Part shown: piece by piece, positions 55,695 to 64,000 of the stretch
How the letters are laid out: the number at the start of each line of letters is the position of its first letter
Position numbering within the stretch: position 1 is the stretch's first letter
From: Platanthera guangdongensis
Lineage: Eukaryota > Streptophyta > Magnoliopsida > Asparagales > Orchidaceae
Assembly (NCBI GenBank): GCA_039583875.1
Contig: CM077162.1
Coordinates: forward strand, 170,209,220 to 170,273,219
DNA length: 64,000 nt
Direction of reading: 5' to 3'
The notes under the pieces: model-generated
Database searches by the model: none
What the model was told of the DNA's origin: nothing
The model's input: the letters and a program-made list of their open reading frames with translations, nothing else
Program-made: the position numbers and the translations under genes

Positions 55695-58487
55695 CTATAT
55701 CTTTGTTTGTACAGGGGCTTCGACATCTTCAGCAGCAGCAGGCTTCTTGCCTTTAAGATCCTTTTTCTTCTGCTCTTCAGTCTTAATCTTCTGTCTTTCA
55801 AAGTAATGATATGGCTTAGGAAAGTACTTGCTAGGCTCCTGGGCATTAGGAGGTAGCTTTCCCATCTTAGCCTTTCTTCTGTATTGCAAAATGACTTCTT
55901 GCCTGGACTCATGCTTTCTCCACTCAAGTTCAGAATATCACTTATTTCTATCTTGAACATTGTCCTTGGCAGCCTTCCATGCAGTTAAGATAATATTCCT
56001 TGAAGTGGGGCTCCACTGTTCAAAATCAAGCCTTTGTTCAGCTTGCTCTCTGAACCTCTTCTTAGACAACTGAGTCTCTTGTTCCTTGAGCAGCAAAGCT
56101 TCTTGTTCTTTTAGTATGGCCTCAGATACTGGTTGAACCACTTTTTCTAGGATAACCTTCTGATTTCCCTCAGGTAGGCTATACATTGTTTGTATATCTG
56201 CTTGTATCATATCAAAGTCTGGTGGAGGATAGATCACCTGAGCTACTTCAGCTTGCTCACCTCCAAGATAGGCAGGATTAATCCCAGACTCTGCAACATT
56301 ATCATCATCACATAAATGAGGATAACCAAGAGTGGCTCTGATAGAATTAGAAATCTACTTTGCATGATCAGAGCTGGCTTTGACTAACACCCTCTCCCCC
56401 TTTATGACTTCTCTTTCAATGTGATCTCTTAGATCATCCTTTTGAAATCTTATTTGGGCATCCAAATAGTTTACTCCATCTTTAAAGAAAGGTTTCAACC
56501 TTTGGAGCTTTTCAGTGATGAGCTTCTGTGAATCTTGAAGTGCAGTAGTTACAACAGTTAGGCTCTCTTGCAATGCTTTGTCAAAGTCTTCTTTGGCAGT
56601 GGTCAGGGCTGCATTCTGGGCAGTTGCTATATTCTTAAGTTCAGTGATAATTGCATTGTGGGAAGCTGTCAAATTATCATTCATCCTTATTTGATTCTCC
56701 AGAACATATCCTTGCATCAGTGCAATGTCATCCACTTGAACTTTGATTTTCTCCTGATGAGTAGCTAGATAGACTACTGCATTCCCTCCCTTGTGAAAGC
56801 AGTCAGTCATTTCCTTTTTATTTAGATTCATCTCAAATCTAATAGACTTAATGTCTTGGGCCAGATCAAATTGTAAAGACTTATGCCCCTCATCCATATA
56901 TGTTTTTATTGCTTTCCTTTGCTCATCAAGCTTTATTTGCATTGCAACCATCAGAGAACTGTAATCTACAGATGGTGCTGGCTGTGGTGTAGGCTGTGGT
57001 GCAATGGTTTGCAGAGCTTTCTTATAATTTTGGCTCCTTCTTTTAAAGACTTGGAGTTTCCTTTTCTTTTCTCTTGCAGCCTCGTCATCTTCAGAAGCTG
57101 ATGTGCTTGCTATTTCTACCCTCTCCCTTGGTAGCTCCTCAACATCCTTTGGCTTCTCAAGCTCTTTCCTTGCAGTTTCTTCTAGAATCTCCACTTGCTC
57201 CCCCTCAACTTGGGACTTCTCCCCCTAAGCAGCAGCACTTTCCTTCTCAAAGTCTGTTTGGTCCAGATTAAGGAAGAGATCTTCCATTGTAAACTCTTGT
57301 TGAGGTTGTGGTGGAGATTCTCTTGGCTCATCAACAAAATGATCAGATACTACTTGAGCTGCAACAGATGAGTCATCCATGACAACATCTGGGGGTTGAC
57401 TATGAATCTGAGGTTGTTGATTAACATCAGATAATTTGTCAATTATAACTTCACTCTCAATAAGGAAATCTAATTGATTGATTTCTGTGATTATCTCAAG
57501 AATGGTTTGAGTGGCTTGTTCACTTTCTAGTGGAGATGACTCTTCCACTACTAGAGGCTCCCCTTGGATAGAATCCTGGTGAAGTGGGCTAGCCTGTGGA
57601 AGCTCCCCCTGCCTCTCTGCATCATCTTGTATAGCTGGAGACTTTCCAGCAGTTCCAGTTTCTTGTTCATCATCTGGTGTAAAGACAACTTGCTCTTCAG
57701 AGCTACTAGATGATTCTTGAACCACTATAGCTATCTTCTTCTTCTTCTTTTGGGGTGTTACCTTCTCAGGAGTTGGCAATTCCTTGGTCAAGACCCTATC
57801 CCATCTTGAGAAGATTCTCATGTCCATCTTCCTCTTGTGATTGATCTTTGATCCTGCATCTTGACTCATTACTTCTAGTATACTACCAGCCAAGTAAAGA
57901 CTTAGTATCCTACCCAAATTGGGTTTCTTCAGGCTCTCCTTAATCTTCTCAAACACTACTCCAGACCAATCAGTGTTTAGTTGGAAGATTAACCTTGTCA
58001 TTAGGCTGAACATATATACTGAAATCCTGTCATGTCCTCCAGACTTGCACAGGATCACCTTGCCAACAATTTCAGAGAGAAATTTGCCTTGGCTGTTCAT
58101 CCCCTTTCTGTTGAATACTGATCCAATTTTCATCTTGTAATTCAGTCCACACCATGTTAAAGCTTCCCTAGTTTTAGAAGCAGAAACATTCACTTCTTCC
58201 TTAGTTCTTGGTAACTGAAGTACCTTTCTCAAACTCTTGGATGAGACCTTCACCTTTTCTCCATGAATCCTTGACTTTATCTTGAGTCCAGATTCGTCTA
58301 GGGTTGCTCCATTCAGAAATTCCAATACTTCTTTCTTCCATATGTTGGTTGGCTCTGAAACAAGAAAATCTAACCCTGAGTCTGCAACTAGGGTTACCAC
58401 ATCCTTGATCTCTGGTTCTGCGTCATCAAACGCATGCCGCACCAGTTCATATCCTTCATTTACGTTCTCTTCGAGTTTTGGCGCCAT
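55695..58487 (-). pseudogene. Element C 3' ORF, homologue of the element D 3' ORF, three in-frame stops
   Basis: One continuous frame from ATG at 58487 (MAPKLEENV) to TAG at 55695, about 930 codons. It is broken by TAG at 57225-57227, TAG at 56355-56357 and TGA at 55938-55940, with no frameshift. The N-terminal domain (VLEFLNGATLDE, VKVSSKSLRKVLQLP, ISVYMFSLMTRL) and C-terminus (PKPYHYFERQKIKTEEQKKK) align with element D. The middle is acidic, then coiled-coil (residues about 480-730). An upstream ATG at 58574 lies only 12 bp past the TATA box, so 58487 is the better start. No membrane segment is visible; function unknown. Confidence 0.82.
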
Positions 58488-58519
58488 TAGGGTTTGAAGA
58501 ATTTGAATTGAGAGAAGAG

Positions 58520-59035
58520 AGGTGTCGACACGCAAGTTTGGTCTCGAAACTTTGGTGAGCGTGTCGACAGACAATGGCGAAATCCTATTTATACCTTTCT
58601 AGGATTGAAGATGAAAGGGCGCGTCAAGAAACTTAAATTGTGTCGACACTGTTGAAAAGTGTCGACACAGACTTACAATGTCTCAACAACAATGTGTCGA
58701 CACAAGTATAATCGACAGAATATATGTGTCGACACTTGTTTATGTGTCAACACGGCTTAGCTCGACACTTAGTCGAGACTTTACTTCACTAATTCTGTGT
58801 AAATTCTAAGTGTCGACACCATCTTGGATGTGTCGACACCTACCCTGTATGTGTCGATACTAATTTTCTGAAGTGTCGACACCAACTTCCTAGATGTGTC
58901 GACACCTACCCTGTATGTGTCGATACTAATTTTCTGAAGTGTCGACACCAACTTCCTAGATGTGTCGACACCTTTTCTCTGAAGTGTCGACACCAATTCT
59001 CTGTCTCTACACAGACAACTCTGTGTGTCGACACT
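58520..59035 (-). promoter_or_regulatory. Second TGTCGACA array with TATAAATA, upstream of the 3' ORF
   Basis: About 14 exact TGTCGACA copies plus variants between pol and the 3' ORF. On the minus strand TATAAATA is at plus positions 58586-58593, and the 3' ORF ATG (58487) is about 100 bp further on. The order array, TATA, start repeats the order in the LTR. Confidence 0.7.
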
Positions 59036-59060
59036 ATTTTACTTAGCCATATTTGTAAAC

Positions 59061-59942
59061 TTATTCTAAGTTTATCATACCTAATTCAATTTTGAACCTA
59101 TTGAATTTGGTTTCTTCTAGTGGCTTAGTATACATGTCTGCTAGTCGATTATCTGTATTAACATACTCCAGTGAAATATCTTCCTTTTCTACATATTCCC
59201 TTAGAAAATGATATTTTATCTCTATGTGCTTAGTTCTACTTTGGGAAACAGGATTGTTTGCAATAGATATAGCACTAGTAGAATCACAAAATAGAGATGT
59301 TCTACTTACTTGAATATCATAGTCTTCTAGCTGATGTTGTATCCATAGAAGTTGAGCACAACAACTTCCTGCAGCCACATACTCTGATTCTACTGTGGAG
59401 ATAACCACACTTGTTTGCTTCTTGCTACTCCATGATATCAGTCTTCCACCTAGGAATTGACAGGTTCCAGTTGTACTTTTTCTATCTTCCTTGCAGCTTG
59501 CAAAATCTGCATCTGAATAACCTGTTAGTTCAAAGTCTTCATTCCTAGGGTACCAAAGGCCTAGATAAGGAGTGCCCTTAAGATATCTCAGTATCCTTTT
59601 GACTGCTGTCAAATGAGACTCTTTAGGGCATGTTTGGTACCTAGCACAGACACATGTAACATACATGATATCTGGTCTACTTGCAGTCAAATACAATATG
59701 GATCCAACTATCCCTCTATACAAAGTCTCATCTACAGGTTTCCCTGCATCATCTTTGTTAAGAGACATACTTGACCCCATAGGAGTTTTCATGGTACTGG
59801 ATGAATCCATACCATACTTCCTTATCAGTTCTAGGGTGAACTTAGACTGACATATGGATAAACCATTCTCAGTCTGTCTAACTTGGAGACCCAAGAAGAA
59901 CATAAGTTCCCCCATACTACTCATCTCAAATTGTCCTTGCAT
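59061..59942 (-). pseudogene. Element C pol, end of RT and RNase H
   Basis: 293 codons open. From MQGQFEMSSMGELMFFLGLQ through GSILYLTASRPDIMYV to the copia RNase H signature (GYSDADFASCKEDRKSTTG, SVVISTVESEYVAAGSC, LFCDSTSAI, RTKHIEIKYHFLREYV). It is out of frame with the upstream pol because one T is missing after the YVDD motif (ATAATTTTGGG near 59990). Otherwise well preserved. Confidence 0.88.
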
Positions 59943-60112
59943 AAGTTTTGCAAACTTCCTGCAAATACCACTTTCAGTAGACCCAAAATTATGTCATCTA
60001 CATATATTTGGACTAGTATGATCTTGCCTCTGGATTCCCTAAGGAATAGAGTCTTGTCTTTTTTCCCCCTTGTGAATTTATTCTCAATGAGGAAACTAGA
60101 CAGGGTTTCATA

Positions 60113-62227
60113 CTAAGCCCTAGGGGCTTGTTTTAACCTATACAAAGCCTTCCTAAGTCTATAGACATAATTAGGTTGAGTTGAATCAACAAAACCTGAT
60201 GGCTGTTCCACATATACCTCTTCCTTCAGATTACCATTCAGAAAGGTTGACTTAACATCCATTTGGTATACTTTAAAACCTTGATAGGTTGCATAGGCTA
60301 GGAACATCCTTATGGCCTCTAGTCTGGCTACTGGAGCAAAGGTTTGATCAAAGTCAATACCTTCTTCCTGCCTATATCCCTTAACAACCAGTCTTGCTTT
60401 GTTCTTAATAACCACTCCATGTTCATCCATCTTGTTCCTGAAGATCCACTTGGTTCCAATTATGTTGTGGTCTCTTGGTTTAGGAACAAGCTCCCAGACT
60501 TTGCATCTCTTGAACTGATTCAGCTCCTCTTGGATTGCCTCAATCCAATGAGGGTCTAGGATGGCTTCTTCAAATTTCTTTGGCTCTACTTGGGATAGAA
60601 AACTGGAGTAGAGTACTGCACTCAGATTTCTGCTCCTTGTTTGTACCCCTTGTCTTAGATCACCAATGATTTGATCTGCTGGATGATCTCTTAGATGCCT
60701 ATTTGTTGGAGGCAGCCTGGCTCCAGGTTGAACTCCTTCAGCTTCTTCAACTTGCTGCACTCCTTGGTCTTCTTCTGCATCAGGTGCATGTAGTACTCCC
60801 CCTGGACAACAGCCACTATCATCTACATACTGACTTGCAGTAGATCCTTCTTCAATAGTGAGCTTGTCCATCTTCTTTGTCACACCTGTGGAGCTGCAAA
60901 TACTTCTAGACAACTCATTGTTAATAAGTCTAGCTTCATCAAATACTACATGTACTGACTCTTCTACAACTTGAGTAGACAAGTTGCAGACTCTATAAGC
61001 TTTACTATTGTTGTTGTACCCAACAAAGATCCCCTCTTGGGATTTGGCAGCAAACTTGGTTAAGTAAGACTTTCTATTATTAAGTATAAAGCATTTACAA
61101 CCAAAAATCCTGAAATATGATAGATTTGGTTTTCTACCTTTCACAATCTCATAGGGGGTCTTATTGTGGCTTTTAGTAATGGTAGCCCTATTAATTATAT
61201 GGAATGCAGTATTAACTGCCTCAGCCCAGAAATATTCTTGGAGAGATGTGTCACTTAATAGGGTTCTACCAGCCTCAATCAAGGTTTTATTTTTCCTCTC
61301 ATCAATGCCATTTTGCTGAGGTGTTCTTGGTGAAGAATATTCCTGAAATATCCCAAATTCTTCACATAGTTTTGTCATACTATCAGACTGGAATTCAGTA
61401 CCATGGTCACTTCTTATCTTGACCACTGTACTGTCTAACTCATTATGTATTTGTTTGACAAAACTATAGAAGATACTAGGTGTTTGAGATTTCTGTCTAA
61501 GGAAGAACACCCAGGAAAACCTTGAGTAGTCATCTACAATCACAAATGTGTAGACCTTCCTACCTAGGCTTTGAACTGGCATAGGACCAAAGAGATCCAT
61601 ATGCAAGAGGTATAAACACCTCACAGCATCTTTGTTCTCAATGCTATTAAAGGTGGATCTAGTATGCTTGCCCTTTTGACAAGCTGAATATATTCCATCT
61701 TTAATACACTTAACCTGAGGACCATTCCTCACTAACTCTTTGCTATAGAGTTGGCCAATTGTCTTGTAGTTGAGATGGGCTAGCATCTTGTGCCATTTGA
61801 CACAATGAGAGACTTTCTCATCAGCTACAAGACACACTGGAGAAACATTGTTCTCACTCATAATGTCTAGGCAATAGACATTTCTCTTTCTGTAACCTGT
61901 CAAAATGATCTCTTGATCATTTGACCTCCTGATATGACAACCATCTTTGACAAATGAGATGTCATATCCTAAATCACTCAGTTGACTTATACTAATAAGG
62001 TTATGTTTCAAACCTTTAACATAATCCACTTGAGTAATAGTTATATGAGTGCTAGAAATGTTATCAAAACCTTTGATGATTCCTTTTTCAGAACCACCAA
62101 AGGTGATTTTAGGATCATCCTTGATTGGTGTGTAGTCCTTTAGCAATCCCCTAGTTCCAGTCATGTGTCTGGAACATCCACTGTCCAAGTACCATATTGG
62201 GGCATGGCCACTTGGACTTACCTGCAA
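60113..62227 (-). pseudogene. Element C pol: protease, integrase, RT N-terminal half
   Basis: 705 codons. Protease motif [13 protein letters not shown] (about residues 12-25). Pre-integrase [20 protein letters not shown]. Integrase DDE in [24 protein letters not shown] and [13 protein letters not shown] from [20 protein letters not shown] to [12 protein letters not shown]. It ends at TAG (60113-60115), where relatives have Trp (TGG to TAG). After it the frame runs on through the catalytic YVDD (about 60000), followed at once by the frameshift. The enzymes would copy and integrate the element; two point lesions disable it. Confidence 0.9.
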
Positions 62228-62266
62228 AACAGATTAGTTGACCTTAGAACCCAAAGAATTCTTGGG

Positions 62267-64000
62267 TCATTGGTGCTGGTTAGTTTGTCTCTTAACAAAG
62301 CTACCTGCAGATCTTCCAACAGCCAGTTTGCTACTCAACTTGGCATTAGAATTGTGCCAACAGTGTATGGCAAAGTGGCCTACCTTGCCACAGCACCAGC
62401 ACTCAAATCTATTGTACCTTTGCTTAGGTACATCCCTAGCTGTTTTATCTACAGCTGGCTTGTTGAGAGCTGGGGCTTTGCCCTTAGATTTGGACTGAAC
62501 AGTCCTAGCAGGTTTAGTAAACCCTAATCCAGTTTTACCTTTTTGATGAATAAATTCATCTATCAAAGGTAGCACAGACTTTGGTTTAGAAAACCTTGCA
62601 ACAATGTCTCTCTCCTTCTGAAGACTAATCTCCAGATTTCTGATTTGATCATTCTTGAATGTTATAGTCCCCATCTGAATAACAGTTATGTTCTTTAGTC
62701 TGGCTATTTCATTTAACTTTTGATCAATCACCTTCTCAAAATCAGTTGCAGCCTCTTTGAAACTAGCAATTTTTTTTGCCTGACTCTTGGCCAAGGATTT
62801 GCTTTTCTTAAAAGCTTGCAACAGAACTCTATATTCATCAATCAACTGATGAATATCCCCTTCAGATTCAGACCCACTGGCATCACTTGATGCTGATGTA
62901 ACTGAATCTGAACTAGCACTAGAAATTGAACTTAAAGAACAATTTTGTACCTTACTAGGTCCAGGCTGATCCTGGATTTTGTCACCTTCTGTTAAGGCCA
63001 TCAGTCCTTGACACTGATTGTCATCTTGCTCATATATAGAGTTCATTATCTGGATGAACTCCTCTTCTTCTTCTTCAGCAAACAGTCCAATGTAAGCTTC
63101 TGCTTCAGACTCAGTTTCTGAAGAAGACATGTCTGACAGACCTTTGTCCTTCTTGGCAACAAAGGACCTTTCCTTTTTGCCCTTTGTTTGAATCTTCTTT
63201 TTATCATTAGACTCTTTCCTTTTCTCTGGACAGTCAGCAATAACATGTCCTTGTCTGTTACAGCAATAGCATACAATTTTTGATAAAGTTGCTTTGCTTG
63301 ACTTGGGCTTTCTTCTGTCTTTCTTTGATGACTTCTTGTTCTGATAATAGTCATCTTTTCCCTGTGAAGTGGATGACTTTGACCTCCATTGTTTCTTCTT
63401 TAGAAACTTCTGAAAGTGTCTTGTGAAAGCTGCAAAGTCCTCATCACTCTCACTGCTTTCAGACTTTCTGCTTTCTGAATCATCTGACTCAGTCTCAGCA
63501 ACCTTTGAAGGTGGAGATGGAGACTTACTTCTGTATTTTCTAGTGGCTTCTGTCTTGAATGTCACTATTCTTTCCTTTTTCTCAATTCTGGTAGTCTTCT
63601 CCTCTTCTTTCCTTACCATCAACTGCATTTCATAGGATAGCAGTTTTCCAAACAAAGTTGGAGAAGGAATATCTGCTAACTTGGTCATTTCCCTAATGAC
63701 ACAAATCTTGGTGTCCCAGTCCTTTGTTAGGGACCTCAAGAACTTATCATTTAGCTCATAATTACTGAAATCTCTTCCATAGGACATTAACTCATTAACT
63801 ATCCTATAGAATTTTTTATAGCATTTTGTTATGCTATCTGACCTGCATTGCCTGAAACTTTCATATTCCTGGTTTAACAAAGACTTTTTGTCCTGCCTAA
63901 CTTCTTCTGAACCCTCCATGTACACTATCAAAGTATCCCACATCTCCTTTGATGTCTTACAGTGTATCAAGTTCTGAAAGGTAGCATCATCTATGTCGCT
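62267..64000 (-). CDS. Element C gag, N-terminus beyond the window
   Basis: Open from the window edge to TGA at 62267-62269, at least 577 codons. Capsid part: KEMWDTLIVYMEGSEEV, LLNQEYESFRQCRSDSIT, ELMSYGRDFSNYELNDKFL. First zinc knuckle CYCCNRQGHVIADCPEK (about 63226-63272). An acidic Ser-rich part and coiled-coil (LKNITVIQMGTITFKNDQIR) follow. Second zinc knuckle CWCCGKVGHFAIHCWHN is at about 62350-62400. Two knuckles and a long gag are typical of SIRE/Maximus. pol lies in the same frame after TGA and TAA codons within 40 bp. No lesion is seen in the visible part. Confidence 0.9.
   Translation of the reverse strand, partial: SDIDDATFQNLIHCKTSKEMWDTLIVYMEGSEEVRQDKKSLLNQEYESFRQCRSDSITKCYKKFYRIVNELMSYGRDFSNYELNDKFLRSLTKDWDTKICVIREMTKLADIPSPTLFGKLLSYEMQLMVRKEEEKTTRIEKKERIVTFKTEATRKYRSKSPSPPSKVAETESDDSESRKSESSESDEDFAAFTRHFQKFLKKKQWRSKSSTSQGKDDYYQNKKSSKKDRRKPKSSKATLSKIVCYCCNRQGHVIADCPEKRKESNDKKKIQTKGKKERSFVAKKDKGLSDMSSSETESEAEAYIGLFAEEEEEEFIQIMNSIYEQDDNQCQGLMALTEGDKIQDQPGPSKVQNCSLSSISSASSDSVTSASSDASGSESEGDIHQLIDEYRVLLQAFKKSKSLAKSQAKKIASFKEAATDFEKVIDQKLNEIARLKNITVIQMGTITFKNDQIRNLEISLQKERDIVARFSKPKSVLPLIDEFIHQKGKTGLGFTKPARTVQSKSKGKAPALNKPAVDKTARDVPKQRYNRFECWCCGKVGHFAIHCWHNSNAKLSSKLAVGRSAGSFVKRQTNQHQ

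Larger units (their letters stand above)
53328..64000 (-). mobile_element. Element C: SIRE/Maximus-like copia element, minus strand, cut by the window edge
   Basis: The 3' LTR is 53328-55377. The polypurine tract (minus AAATAGGGGGAGATTG) is just right of it. Reading leftward on the minus strand: gag (64000-62267), pol (62227-59061), motif array (59035-58520), 3' ORF (58487-55695), LTR. The left target site is CTCCT (53323-53327); the other copy is outside. Autonomous-type coding capacity, but pol has one nonsense codon and one frameshift and the 3' ORF has three nonsense codons. It is homologous to element D in gag knuckle, LTR ends and 3' ORF, and could be the family type that supplies enzymes to D. 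Confidence 0.92.

Overview
The window is nuclear plant DNA. It holds Ty1/copia (SIRE/Maximus-like and short-LTR types) and Ty3/gypsy (Tekay-, Athila- and Tat-like) retrotransposons in nested order, and three exons of one host gene with plant-type splice sites. I cannot name the species. I see no rRNA, functional tRNA, CRISPR or bacterial feature.

Host gene. Exons at 22158-22255, 22337-23044 and 51970-52063 (+) join in frame. They encode the C-terminal part of a class 3 (diacylglycerol-lipase-like) lipase. The last intron (23045-51969, about 28.9 kb) was filled by insertion of a Tat-like element (23464-51694, minus). That element took up an Athila-like element (25849-43829), a TIR dimer (44501-45099) and a Tekay-like element (remnant 47687-51478). 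The Athila element took up a 5.1-kb solo LTR (26442-31555, TSD TGCGA) in its 5' LTR and a second Tekay-like element (33938-39258, TSD ACCGC) in its gag. Upstream intron sequence holds a complete copia element with 78-bp LTRs (16861-22043, minus).

Left part. 1-3315 is the 3' end of a Tekay-like element with a roughly 3-kb LTR. 3316-4020 looks like an LTR fragment on the minus strand. 4561-16541 is a decayed copia element split by a young, nearly intact, non-autonomous SIRE-like element (7151-15881, TSD GCACT). That element lacks pol but keeps an open 781-codon 3' reading frame.

Right part. After the host stop codon (52063) and a 3' UTR with AATAAA, a second short-LTR copia copy (from 52989) is interrupted at 53328 by an autonomous-type SIRE-like element on the minus strand, which runs off the window. 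Its gag and pol are readable. Its pol has one nonsense codon and one frameshift. Its 3' ORF has three in-frame stops.

Main hunt result. At least six unrelated LTR families here carry, in U3 and generally upstream of a TATA-like box, a dense array of a short palindromic motif private to that family. In the Tekay LTRs the hairpin arms vary in a compensatory way. In the SIRE-like element at the right, the LTR motif (TGTCGACA) recurs in a second array directly upstream of the 3' ORF, with its own TATAAATA, which suggests an internal promoter copied from or co-evolving with the LTR promoter.
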